A DNA stretch of 64,000 bases from NCBI GenBank assembly GCA_019454045.1, contig SKCR01036762.1, positions 248,001 through 312,000 of the forward strand, read 5' to 3'. Origin of the DNA: Zanthoxylum bungeanum. Its lineage: Eukaryota; Streptophyta; Magnoliopsida; Sapindales; Rutaceae. Shown piece by piece: positions 37,751 to 48,900 of this stretch. A model generated the notes under the pieces. It was not told the DNA's origin and did not search any database. It worked only from the letters and a program-made list of their open reading frames with translations. A program made the position numbers and the translations under genes. The number at the start of each line of letters is the position of its first letter. Within the stretch, counting starts at the first letter, position 1.

Positions 37751-38323
37751 GTGAATATCATCGCAGGGGGGAAAACACTGGCCGGGGACTCTAACCGGTC
37801 AAGAAAAAACTATAGTCGGGCTCAGGGGTTGGAAGTGTTAGAAACAGAACGGGCCTCGGAATTACAAGGTGGTCAGTCAGTGCCAATAATGTTTGCGGAT
37901 GAGGATGCTCGAGGGGTGAGTTTCCCCCACGATGATGCATTAATAATCAAGGCAACAATCGGCGGTTCTGAGGTAGACAAAATCCTAGTGGATCCTGGGA
38001 GTGCGGTGGATATAATCTCCAAGGAGGCTTTGGACGGCCTTAGTGTGGAGTATGCGACTCTAACCGACGATGGGACTCCCCTATACGGATTCGGGGGCTC
38101 AACGGCCGTCCCATTGGGAAGTATACAATTGGCAATGACGATCGGAACCCGTCCCCGGACTCGGACGATTATGATAAATTTCACGGTGGTGGGTTGCATG
38201 AGCAGTTACCAAGTCATTGTTGGTCGGCCTTTCATGATGAAGACAAAGGCTGCAATGTCTTGCTACTACTTAAAGTTGAAATTCCCAACCCGGGAATGGA
38301 TTGGAATTGTGTACGAAAGCTAA
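37751..38323 (+). pseudogene. Tat-A aspartic protease
   Basis: This is an open frame of about 190 codons with the retropepsin-type active-site block ILVDPGSAVDII (catalytic Asp codon at 37991-37993), a GFGG flap-like stretch and the closing YQVIVGRPFM block. It ends at TAA 38321-38323 where Tat-B has CAG (Gln). It would be released from the Gag-Pol precursor and process it. No start codon of its own is expected. Confidence 0.87.
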
Positions 38324-38326
38324 AAG

Positions 38327-39240
38327 GTGGCTCGAAGCTGTTTCGCCACCCTCTCAAGGGAAACCCTTTGCATTGAAGCAGGTACCCGGAAAAGACAAGG
38401 GAACGAAGATGAGGAAGAAACAAGTAAAGATCCGGGTCCTCGGCCAAAGAAAGCTGCCCGGCTAGGGGCAGTCGAAGAATTAGAGGAGATGGAACTTTTC
38501 GGACCTGGAAAGAATGTAAAAATAGGGGGAGACTTAGACGAGGTCCTGAAGCAGGATCTGCTGAAGTGTCTGAATGAGTACCCGGACATCTTTGCATAGG
38601 GGAACGACGACATGCCCGGGATTGATCCGAAGTTCATCAATCATCGTTTGGCAGTAAGCCCATCACACAAACCGGTCAAGCAAAAAAGAAGAACCTTTAA
38701 CCAGGAACGGTGCAGGGCAATGGCTACCGAGGTAGAAAAACTGTTGAAAGCTGGTTTCATCAGAGAAGTGAAATACCCAGAGTGGGTATCAAATGTGGTA
38801 TTAGTAAAGAAATCCAATGGAAAGTGGAGGATGTGTGTGGATTTCACTGACCTCAACAAAGCGTGCCCGAAAGACAGCTTCCCACTACCAAACGTAGATC
38901 AGTTGGTGGATTCAACGGCATGCCAGGGACTGCTAAGCTTCATGGATGCCTTCTCAGGATATAACCAGGTCAATATGCATCCTGAGGACGAGGAGAAGAC
39001 GACATTTGTTACCGATCAGGGGCTTTACTGTTATAAAGTAATGCCCTTCGGATTGAAAAATGCGGGGGAAACCTTTCAAAGGCTGGTGAACAAAATTTTC
39101 AAGCCACTCATCGACATTGTACCACTCATCGATGCTGGGATATGTTGATGATATGATAACAATGTCTAAGGAGCCAGGGTGTCACATGGCCGATCTGAAG
39201 AAAACCTTTGAATTGCTGAGGAAGCATAATTTAAAACTCA
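38327..39240 (+). pseudogene. Tat-A reverse transcriptase
   Basis: A spacer (38327-38596) ends in TAG at 38597-38599 (TGG in Tat-B). The RT then reads through WRMCVDFTDLNKACPKDS, FMDAFSGYNQ, VMPFGLKNAGETFQ and the catalytic YVDD at 39141-39152. Just before YVDD, CCACTCATCGA occurs twice (39104-39114 and 39122-39132). This 18-bp duplication with an extra shift puts YVDD in another frame. Tat-B lacks this domain altogether. Confidence 0.9.
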
Positions 39241-40397
39241 ACCCGGAGAAGTGTGTTTTCGGAGTGGCCTCGGGAAAGTTCTTGGGCTATATGGTAAGCT
39301 CCCGAGGCATAGAAGCAAATCCACAGAAAATCCAAGCCGTCCTGGACTTAAAATCTCCCAGGATGATAAAAGAAGTGCAAAGCCTGACCGGTATGGTGGT
39401 CGCGCTTAATCGATTTATTTCCCGAGCAACCGACAAGTGCAACCCCTTCTTCAAAGTCGTCAAAAAGGCAAAAAAAAAGGAAGTCAACTGGACGCCAGAA
39501 TGCGAGGAGGCCTTCTTACAGTTAAAACAATACCTGACGCAGTCCCCACTTCTAGCAAAGCCGTCCCCAGGTGAGACCTTATACTTATATTTAGCTGTTT
39601 CGGAGCATGCAGTAAGTTTGGTATTAGTGCAAGAGGCCGATAAGGTTCAAAGGCCAGTGTATTATGTTAGCAAAGCTTTACTAGATGTTGAGACCAGATA
39701 TCCAGCACATGAGCTGGTCGCCTTGTCGTTAATCACTGCGGCTCGGAAGTTACGACCTTACTTCCAGGCCCATCCTATTGGGGTTTATACCGATTATCCT
39801 TTGAGGCAGATTTTGCAAAAACCAGAGGTCTCGGGCAGGTTAATGAAGTGGTCGGTAGAGTTGAGTGAACACGATATTTCTTACCTCCCGAGGGCAGCGG
39901 TAAAAGGGCAGGCTCTAGCAGACTTTGTTGCTGAATTCACAGAACCCCAAATTCTGACCGTGGGGGAAGACAAATGGGAGATGTTAGTAGACGGATCTGC
40001 CAGCTTACAAGGTAATGGGGCCGGAATCGTGTTGAAAAACGGTAAAGGTGAAGAAGTGATGTTCGCCTTGAGATTCGCCTTCGAGGCCACAAATAATGAG
40101 GCAGAGTATGAGGCAATTTTAGCCGGTTTAAAGTTATGCACGGTGATGGCCGTCCACGACGTAGTTGTAAGAAGCGACTCCCAGCTGGCTGTTCAGCAAC
40201 TGAAGGGAGAATTCCAAGCCAGTGAGCCGAGTATGATAGCCGATTTAGCTGAGGTAAAAAGGTTGGTGGGGAAAATGGGGAATATGCGCTTTGAGCAAAT
40301 CGGTCGGGAAAACAACTGTGAGGCAGACTCTTTAGCACGGCTCGCATCTTCAATCAGGTCGGAAAATCCTAGAATAGTCCTTCTAATCTGCCTCTGA
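39241..40397 (+). pseudogene. Tat-A RT thumb, degenerate gypsy RNase H and second archaeal-type RNase H
   Basis: An open frame of 426 codons runs 39117-40397. After YVDD and the thumb comes the gypsy RNase H (about 39570-39960). Its usual catalytic Asp block is replaced by LYLAVSEHAVS, so it is probably a structural tether. A second RNase H follows at about 39975-40370, with the DEDD set visible: Asp in LVDGSA (39990-39992), Glu in NNEAEYEAILAGL, Asp in VRSDSQLA and Asp in NCEADSLA. This extra archaeal-type RNase H is the hallmark of Tat elements and is thought to supply the activity. The frame ends at TGA 40395-40397, CGA in Tat-B. Confidence 0.9.
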
Positions 40398-40430
40398 GAA
40401 AAAAGCGTAGGAGAGCTCGAGGTAGAGGTA

Positions 40431-41672
40431 TTGGATATGGAAAGCAAATCTTCATGGATGCAATCAATCAGGAGATATCTGGAGACCGGGGAGACACCTG
40501 AAGATAAAAAGGAAGCCAGAAAACTGAAATTCAAAAGCACCAAGTTCTCCCTGATCGAATGGGTGCTATACCGAAGGGGCTATACGGTACCCCTTCTGAG
40601 ATGTTTAGCAGAAGAGGAGGCTGACTATGTGCTCAGGGAAATTCATGCGGGAATCTGTGGGAGTCACGCCGAAGGACAATCAATTGCCTTTAAATCTTTA
40701 AGGCAAGGGTTCTACTGGCCGACCATGCATCAGGACGGTGTGAGGGTAGCCCGGAAATGTGAGGGATGCCAGAAGAATGCCAATATTCACCACCAGCCCG
40801 CAGAACAGTTGACCACCTGTCCAGCCCTTGGTCGTTCGCCCAGTGGGGGCTGGATATCATCGGACCGATGCCGAAGGGGCGAGGGCAAGCGAAATACGCC
40901 ATTGTTGCCATAGATTATTTCACCAAATGGGTGGAAGCCGAACCCCTATCCACAATCACAGAGAAGAAAGCTACGGAGTTCTTGAGAAAAAATATTATCT
41001 GCAGGTTCGGAATTCCTCGGGCTGTCATCACCGATAACGGAAAACAGTTCGATAGCAAAGGTTTCAGGAAGCTCTGTGATCGCCTTAAGATTCGCCTCAC
41101 CTGCCCATCCCAAGTCTAACGGGCAGGTAGAGGCGACAAACAAAACCATCAAATCCAATCTTAAAGCTCGGCTCGGAGCCTGCAAGAGCTTATGGGTCGA
41201 GGAGTTACCAGAGGTGTTGTGGGCACACCGGACGACCTGTAAGGATTCCACAGGGGAAACTCTGTTTTCATTATCATACGGATGCGAAGCAGTTATTCCA
41301 GCAGAGATCAGAATGACTACCCACCGGGTCCGGCATTATAAGGACGAACAGAATGAAGAACTCATCAAAAGTCATCTCGACCTGATCGAAGAAAAGAGGG
41401 AGAAGTCGGCTATGAAGACAACAATCTATCAACAAAGAATGGCCCGTTTCTACAACAAAAAAGTTAAGACCCGTGTTTTTCTTCCAGGTGACTTGGTATT
41501 GCGAAGGGTCAACACTCGAAGGCCGGAGGAAGGTTCGCTAGGTGCCAAGTGGGAAGGGCCCTATAGAATTGTGGAAGTGGTAAGGCCAGGTGCCTATACT
41601 TTGGAACAGCTGGACGGCACACGGCTAAAAAAACCTTGGAACGCCGAGATGTTGAGGAAGTACTTCCAATAG
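40431..41672 (+). pseudogene. Tat-A integrase
   Basis: The HHCC zinc-binding part is seen as EIHAGICGSH and KCEGCQKN (40640-40790). The core has Asp in GLDIIGPM, Asp in AVITDNGKQF and Glu in SNGQVEATNKT, the D,D,E triad. The C-terminal part with GDLVLRR and GAKWEGPYRI ends at KPWNAEMLRKYFQ, stop 41670-41672. Frameshifts near 40818 and 41100 split it into three frames. No chromodomain is seen, as is usual for Tat. Confidence 0.9.
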
Positions 41673-42443
41673 GTTTTTTCTTTATTTCTTTTTTTAAAAA
41701 AAAACCCGACAGGGGTTAGGAGATCAAATAAACCTTCTCCCAAAATGTCCCGTGGAGAGTTGTAGGAAGGGCAGTAGGTCCCCGAATATGAATAAAATTT
41801 TCTTTTTTCAGTCAAGAAAATCTTCACTCGCTTTTTCAAATTAAACTTGAAAGTCATATTCAGTATTTTGGGGACATACTCGACGCGAATGGATGATCCG
41901 GGATCAGGAAAAGCACCAAACCCGTAACATACCAATCACAAGTGCTACCATAAAAACCCCCGGCAGAAGTACTCCGACCTAACTCATGTCATTTTTTAGG
42001 ATCAGGACTACATCAAGGGATGAAGTGCATAAGGGAGCACGCGAAGCCTTTCGTAGTAAAGTCAAACCCCCGAAGCTGGAGCAGAACTACCCTATGACTT
42101 GCATTCATAAGGGATATTTCGAGATGGTAATCGCGGGGAGGGAGTGCCCCCGTAAGATAGCCGGTCTGGCCAGCTGGGGAAATACGGCTGCAGGGAGTGT
42201 GTTCCCACACGTTTTTTCAGACCAGCGGATCCGAGAGAAACATAGCACGAGGAGGGATTATACCCTCGTGGCCTTTGCTTGCTCCAGTGTTACCGAACAT
42301 AAGGAGGAACATACCCTTAATGTTTCGGACACTCTTTGATCCCTACTTATTCGGCCATTTGGATCCGTGAGAAGCATAGCACGAGGAGGGATGATACCCT
42401 CGTGGCGTTTGCTTGCTCCAGTGTTACCGAACATAAGGAGGAG
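41673..42443 (+). repeat. Tat-A 3' region with two hairpin repeat units
   Basis: Non-coding sequence follows the integrase stop. Two units of about 132 bp start GGATCCG at about 42227 and 42361. Each carries a stem CACGAGG...CCTCGTG with an 11-base loop (42246-42270 and 42380-42404) and the word GTTACCGAACATAAGGAGGA. The same units with CACGGGG...CCCCGTG stems occur in the other Tat subfamily at 53162-53840. The second unit is cut by the hAT sequence at 42444. Confidence 0.75.
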
Positions 42444-44245
42444 TAGACCCGGCCACGGTTCCGGTTCGGAACCGAAACCGAACCGGAACCGAACCGCCAA
42501 CCGGTTTCGATTCCGGTTCCGGAACCTGAATCGTTGGCGACTGGTTCGGTTGGGGTTCGACCCCAACTCGAACCGGTCGGAACCGGTGGAACCGTAGGGT
42601 TCCAACAGGAACCCTTCCCCAACGGCTACTAGCCGTTGGGGCCCCAATGGCTACTAGTCGTTGGGGGGGCACGGAGCCGTTGGCTCCCTGCCCAAATAAG
42701 AAAAAATATTATAAATTAAAATATAAATTACTAATATATCCATAATAACGGTAATAAAACGGTTATATTTAGGGGCATTTTTTGTATCAAAAAAATTCTA
42801 AAACTCTATAAATAGGATTCATTTTTCATTATTTCAACACATCAAATTCTCAACTCTCTCATTTTCTATAATTCTCTTATTCTCAATCTCACTTCAATAC
42901 AATTCTCTTATAATTTTATTCTCAATCTCAGTTCAATTAGTTTTTAATTTTCTTATTTTTCTTCCTAATTTTTTAAACGAAAAATGGCAAGCTTATCTGA
43001 GAACATAATGTCAAATATGCCAACCCAAGAGAGCGGCCCTAGTGTCGGTGCAGAATCACGAGAAGAGAAGTTAAGGCTCGTTCCTCGGATGTTTTCAAAA
43101 TTCATTTTCTTTTGGAACGCCTAGAAGATAATACACAACGAGCAATTTGCAACTATTGTGGGGTTACCTATAAATTTTCTGGTGGATACGGTAATATGAT
43201 CAAGCACATGGAAAGACATCATTCGGTTGAACTTGGAATTGATACGACACAAACTCAAATGGCCAGGTACGCATCATCTAGTAGAGGTACGAGTAGTGTA
43301 GATTTATTAAAATATTCTGATGCAAAAAATAGAGAAGAATTTACGAAATTAACTTGTATGGCACATCTTTCTTTAAACTTTGGTGAAAAACTTCATTTTA
43401 CTAATTACGTGCATAATGCTTTAAACCCTTATGCATGTAGAATGACTCGAAACACAACAAAACGTCATATTTTCAAATTATATAAAGATGGTAAAATTAT
43501 TTTAAATGAAATATTTAAAGAGATAAAAGGTCGTATTTCTATATGTTCTGATATTTGGAGTGACCATTGGCAAACACATTCATACATGGGTGTGACTTGT
43601 CATTGGATTGATGCATCATTTACCATGCAAAAATGACTTATTGCATTTAGAGTTTTTGATGACCAACATACTGCACATAATATTTATAGAATGATGAAGG
43701 TAATTTTTGATGAATATGGTTTAGTATAAAAATTTTAACAATTGGATTTGATAATGCATCTGCAAATACTACATCCATCAGTGATTTAAAATCCTTATGT
43801 GAACCAAATTTAGGGGGTCGATTTTTTCATATTCGTTGTACATGTCATGTCATTAACATATGTGTGCAAGACGGTCTAAAATTATTATCACATTTCCTTG
43901 ATCCAATTAAAACGGCACTTAACTGTATTTGGTCATATTCTCAAGTTATGAGAGAATGGACCAAGTTTTGTAAAATAAATGGTATTAAACCGATTAAATT
44001 TTTAAGAGATGTTCCAACACGTTGGAATTCGACTTATTTTCTTTTATGTCAAGCATTTCAATACAAATATGCATTATGTAGTTTTTTTTCTCAACATGTT
44101 CAAAATATCACACTTTATCCTAGTCAATGGGATATTTGTGAAAAAAATTAGATATTTTAAGAGTTTTTAATGATGCTACTTTAGTTTTTAGCGGTGTTTA
44201 TTATCCTACAGCACATTTATTTCTTCTTGAGAGTTTGAATATTGT
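42444..44245 (+). pseudogene. Truncated hAT transposase gene inside Tat-A
   Basis: The left end TAGACCCGGCCACGGTTCCGG, with dense GGTTCCGG/CCGGAACC words to 42600, is a hAT terminus. A near-perfect hairpin CCAACGGCTA-C-TAGCCGTTGG lies at 42619-42639. A start ATG at 42984 is followed by a frameshift. The BED zinc finger then reads CNYCGVTYKF...HMERHH (43130-43225). Transposase blocks follow (ICSDIWSDHW, GFDNASAN across stops, DVPTRWNSTYFLLCQAF) to about 44150. The C-terminal hAT dimerisation domain and right terminus are missing, and Tat sequence resumes near 44245. It is RICESLEEPER/ZBED-like. Whether it landed before or after Tat-A transposed is open. Confidence 0.8.
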
Positions 44246-44691
44246 TGGCACTCTCGAACGAGGGCGTCAGATGTACGCCACATGTCGTCTTTTAAAATGA
44301 TCTTTCAGAGTTGGATGGACGGATGAGATTGGGCGTCCTTTGAGTTGACGATGGCGGTCGGATTGCTTGCTTTTTGGCGGGAGGACGACGGATGGTTGAC
44401 AAGTGGCAGGATCCTGGTTAAACCCTAGAAGTGATCTGATGGGCATTTAAAAGGATGTGACAGTTGCGTGTCTCGAGGGACGGTTTACAGAAGGGCAATG
44501 AAGGGATTTTGCTTCTGGCGGAAAAAGAAGTCAGACCGAGCTTCTCAAATCGTGCCGGGGACATGGTGGTGACAGGCCAATAAACTTCTCCTCACAAAAG
44601 CTAGTCGTCACTCCATCAAGAGTACTATTCTTTTTATGTAGTTCCCGGCACCAACTTGTATACTCGTTGGAACCGAGAACTAGGGGACAGA
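44246..44691 (+). mobile_element. Tat-A 3' tail before the LTR
   Basis: This non-coding tail is homologous to 57660-58025 of the other Tat subfamily. Shared words include CCCTAGA(A/G)GTGATCTGATGGGC, TAGTTCCCGGCACCAACTTG and GAACCGAGAACTAGGGGACA. The last, with GGGGACAGA just before TGTTGATGG, includes the polypurine tract. Confidence 0.8.
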
Positions 44692-45418
44692 TGTTGATGG
44701 TATTTTCAGGCCCTATGATATTTAAGCAGTACGACAGGGGTAAAAAGGTTATTCCCTTCTCGGTCAAGATCATTAATGTCGACCCGACCACTAAAAGCCA
44801 ACAGTAAGGGTCTGAGCACTTTATGATCGGTAACCGACCACTCCAGACCGGATGGTCGGGCATTATCAGATCGATAGCAGCATTCTCAGTTCAAAAGACT
44901 ATTGTGACCGACCTCATGAAAACCGAGGACATGGCGATATATGTTCCATATTCTTACGGTTAAGAAGATAAGTTATCCTACTTTCATGGGGAAAGGTTAA
45001 TAAGTCAGTATCCTAATAGGATATGGGATGTGAATGTAGTTTCGACTAGGAATTCTTATGGGAAAATGAAAATTGTTTCTTTGCTATTATAAATATGAGG
45101 GGAAAGCGTGCTTGTAGGTAGATTATTGAGAGCATTGAGAGTTGAGAAGAGAATAAGAGAGAATTAGACTTGTAAACACAAAACATATCAGAGAAACATA
45201 TTTCGGTAATAAAACATCGTCTGTTCTGTGCCCGTGGATGTAGGTTGGATCTGATCCGCCGAACCACGTTAAATCTCTTTGTTGATTGGTATATTTATCT
45301 ATCTTTTGCCAAATTTGCTTTTGGTTTCTCATAAACAAAACAAATTCACGATTGAAGGAGGATTGTCTTGGGAGTAAAATACTCATATTGCCACTGAGAC
45401 CAAAATCAGCCGTCAACA
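44692..45418 (+). repeat. Tat-A 3' LTR
   Basis: This LTR of 727 bp pairs with 35420-36145. A TATAAATA box is near 45088. It is followed by the target duplication AATAC. Its own promoter points towards the P58IPK gene in the same orientation. Confidence 0.92.
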
Positions 45419-45824
45419 AATACAATGATAAATTGATGTTATTTGGAGTTAGAAATCTCCTTTTAATATTCGAGGATATCTATTCATTCATTTGAAAAGA
45501 TTAAAGGGATTGAGACATTTGATTATTGTTTACGGGACCGTGGCTATTATTAAAATTTTGTGAAAATTAAACAGTGGATGCTCATTAATTAATAAATAAA
45601 AATTCGGAATAAATTGTAAGGGCCCGTATGCATAAAGTGGGCTCTTGGGATTTATCACTGATTCGCGCTTGTTTGGGCTTTGCAAAGATAAAGGCCTCAT
45701 AGCCATTGTATAAAGATGCAAACAGATCCAACTCGGACCAAATAAAGCAGGACGAGTAACAACATGTCAGCTTTTGATTGGCTGATGAAAACCAAACACA
45801 GTGGAAAGGCTGGTCCGAAATCCA

Positions 45825-45843
45825 CGTGTAATCAAACAATTGG
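45825..45843 (-). promoter_or_regulatory. ERSE-I element (CCAAT-N10-CACG)
   Basis: On the minus strand, CCAAT (45843-45839), ten bases, then CACG (45828-45825), with exact spacing for the plant endoplasmic-reticulum stress element I. NF-Y binds CCAAT and bZIP28/bZIP60-type factors bind CACG. It lies about 40 bp upstream of the TATA box of a gene known in plants to be part of the ER stress response. The CACG half overlaps a CACGTG G-box. Confidence 0.7.
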
Positions 45844-45880
45844 TGGAAGCAACGTGTAATTATTTGCAATCTATTATTAT

Positions 45881-45887
45881 TATAAAG
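45881..45887 (+). promoter_or_regulatory. TATA box of the P58IPK gene
   Basis: TATAAAG, 98 bp before the end of the 5' UTR. Confidence 0.65.
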
Positions 45888-45984
45888 GGTTACAGGAAAG
45901 TATGACATGTCGTTCATGTAACTCTATATTATTAATTAATAGCATAATACAATTTTAAAAAAAAAAACGCGAGCATTAGTGACG

Positions 45985-48900
45985 ATGAATCTCTTGAGTT
46001 TGGGTTATGTAATGGACGCTGTGGCGTGGAAAGGGCTTGTTTATACAATATTTATTCTTCATTTTGTGTTTGCTTGTCAGCTCCTTTTGTTGCAGCCTCT
46101 TGTTTCCGCTTTAGGTAAATTTTTTTTTTTGAACTTTGATCTCTGTTCGTTTTATTTAAATTTACTTTTCAAAATTAAGGCATTTTTTATTTTTCTTTTG
46201 GAATTAATTTGGGTGAAAATGGAATTACATGCCTTGATCTATTTCTGCTGTGTAAAACTTTTTGTTTCGAGATTGGAAATTATTGGATGTTAATTGTAAT
46301 TTGAGTGTCAGTTTGAATTATTGGATGTTAATGAAAGCTAGTCAACGTTTCTAGTGTTTCCTGACTTTTCAATTTGCATGAATCTTTAGTTGATTATTTT
46401 TGGTTTTAAATAAACATGTAATTGGGTTCATTCAGCTCATGTTTCTTTGAATAATGTGCTCACATGTTCTAATCTGCACAAAGAAATAACTGTTGGTTCT
46501 TATTTGATTATCTTTGGCAGGTGGTCAGTTTCCTGTTTTTGTGGTTCTTAGGGTCCGTTTGGTAGAGTGATGCTGTGGCTTAAAGCCAGAGCTACTGTTG
46601 TGTTTGTGAAATAAAAATTTAAAGTATTTTAAATAACAATTTTATCAAAAGAAGGTTTTTCATCATATAAGTGTGTGATTGAATCACATTAGCTTCCAAA
46701 CCTCTTTAGTTCTGTAGCTTTTATGCTAGCAGTATCAAAAGAGCCTTAGTCCATTTAAGTATAATGTTGTGTATCTTATGCATTTGACTTGGATTTTGTA
46801 GATGGAAAACCTGGTAATGCAGCTGAATTGTTCGAGAGAGTTTCACATAGTATAAAAGTGAAACATTTCAATGAGGCACTTAATGATCTCAATGCTGCTA
46901 TAGAGGCTGATCCTACTCTTTCAGAAGCCTATTTTCACCGTGGATCTGTTCTTCGGCAGTTATGCAGGTTGTTTAGTAGTGAATATGTATATATCCTTTT
47001 TATAATTCAATATTGCAATTTTCATGTGTCCTTCAAGAGTAACAAAATACTGGGAACTTTTGAAAGGTTTTGAGGCATTTTCTGAATGTAATTAACTATT
47101 TGGCACTTTTCATTCATTTTGCATGAACATTTTAGACATATAACCTGTTGCTTTAATGATCATTTAACTCCATCCTCGCTTGATCGTACTTTGAAGGAAT
47201 GCTAATTCTTTGTCATGCCCTTAATGCCCCTCGCAATTGACACATTTTCCTACTCCGAGGGACCTTTTTTCTTTCTGTTCACATGCTTGTTCGTAACCTT
47301 TATCTGCAATCATTATGATCCCACCACCAAGCAGATTAGTGCAGCTCTGAAACATTTGTACTCGGAGCTCGAAACTGCCTGTGTAGGAGCATGATATTAA
47401 CCTATACATGTGAGAACTATGTTGATTAGAAAAGAATGGAACTAGGGTACTATTAGATTGCTAATCATCAGTCTTGTTTAAGTTGGTTTCTCTCAGAAGC
47501 TTTAAAGACGCCAAATGGAGTTGAATTGTTCTTCTTACACCAGCCAAGAGCCTGTAGTTTTAATTGTATTTATTTATCTAAGTGGATTAGAAAAGAATGG
47601 AACTGGGGCACTAGTAGATTGCTAATCACCAGTTTTGTTCAAGTTGGGTTCTCTAAGAAGTTTTAAAGATACCAAATGGGCTTTAATTGTTCTTCTGACA
47701 CCATCCACAAGTCAGTACTTTTAATTATCTTTGTTTATCTAAGTGGAAATGGGCAGTTGTGGAAGGAACTATATATTATGTAAAGATCATTTGAATATTA
47801 GAAAGGCATGTGGAACACCCCCCTCACTCTCTTGTTCCTCCAACTTCTGATGGAAACTCATATGATTCAGGTGCTTTTTCGATGTAGATATGAGGAATCT
47901 GAGAAGAACTACAGAAAGTATCTAGAGTTAAAGCCAGGGAACTCAGTTGCAGAAAAAGAGCTCTCTCAATTGCTGCAGGCTCAGAGTGCTTTGGATTCCT
48001 CTTTGAAGCTCTATGATTCTGGGGACTATAAAAAATCCTTGGAATATGTGGATAAAGTTGTACTTGTTTTTTCTCCAGCGTGTTCAAAGGTATCATATCC
48101 TTGTGTGTGTTAACACAATTTTCTTTGATATATTTGTCTTAGTTATAATTCTTAATTATTCCAGCAGGTTTTGGTAGGATTCCCAGAGTTAGGATAAGTC
48201 GGCAAGTTTAGCACTTGGCAGACTACTAACTTGATAACAATTGCATGATGCAGGCCAAACTCCTGAAAGTGAAGTTGTTATTTGCAGCTAATGATTATGC
48301 TAGTGCTATTTCTGAAACTGGGTATATTCTCAAGGAAGATGAAAATAATCTGGAGGCCTTGCTGCTCCGTGGCCGTGCCTACTACTATTTAGCAGATCAT
48401 GATGTTGCTCAAAGGTTTGTCGAACTTATCATATTTCAATATAATACTTGTTTATGATTATAACTTCACAATCATGAAAATATGTTCTTTCCAGGCATTT
48501 CCAGAAAGGCCTTCGCCTGGATCCGGAGCACAATGAACTGAAGAATGCATATTTTGCATTGAAAAAATTACTCAAGAAGACCAAAAGTGTAAGACCTCCA
48601 ATAAATTCTTTGTTGTTCCTGTTCCCTTGTCTTTTTTTTATTTTTTTTGGGCTTTTATGAAGTGGAGGTAGCTTTGGTGTTTTTCTCATCTGTGATCCTA
48701 TTTAAGACTTAATATGGCAATTTGTGTTCTGTTATGTATTATATCCGACATCTGAGTAGTGTACCTGAACTTGATTGTGTTTTATACAGGCAGAAGATAA
48801 TGTAAATAAGGGTAAGCTGCGGGTTGCAGTGGAGGACTTCAAGGAGGCTCTTGCACTGGACCCTAATCATACGGCACATAATGTGCATCTTCATCTTGGT

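Larger units (their letters stand above)
35420..45418 (+). mobile_element. Tat-A: complete Ty3/gypsy Tat-lineage element with 5-bp target duplication
   Basis: LTRs at 35420-36145 and 44692-45418 both run TGTTGATGG...GTCAACA. They are flanked by the perfect target duplication AATAC (35415-35419 and 45419-45423). The order inside is gag, protease, RT, gypsy RNase H, second archaeal-type RNase H, integrase, long 3' region. The second RNase H marks the Tat lineage. LTRs differ at roughly 15-20 of 727 positions by eye. All coding domains are recognisable, but about ten stops or shifts, plus loss of the gag ATG, make it defective. The 3' region holds a truncated hAT gene at 42444-44245. It ends 566 bp before the start codon of the P58IPK gene. 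Confidence 0.93.
45424..45984 (+). promoter_or_regulatory. P58IPK gene promoter and 5' UTR
   Basis: This is 561 bp between the Tat-A target duplication and the start codon. It contains an ERSE-I arrangement (45825-45843), a G-box-like CCACGTGT (45822-45829) and a TATA box TATAAAG (45881-45887). Transcription should start near 45910, giving a 5' UTR of about 75 bases. The left part (45424-45600) may be leftover LTR sequence. The Tat-A insertion left these proximal elements intact. Confidence 0.65.

Noticed and set aside
45979..45984. Upstream GTG as start of the P58IPK protein
   Set aside because: A plant nuclear gene would use the ATG at 45985, which directly begins the conserved N-terminus. 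The two extra codons are 5' UTR.
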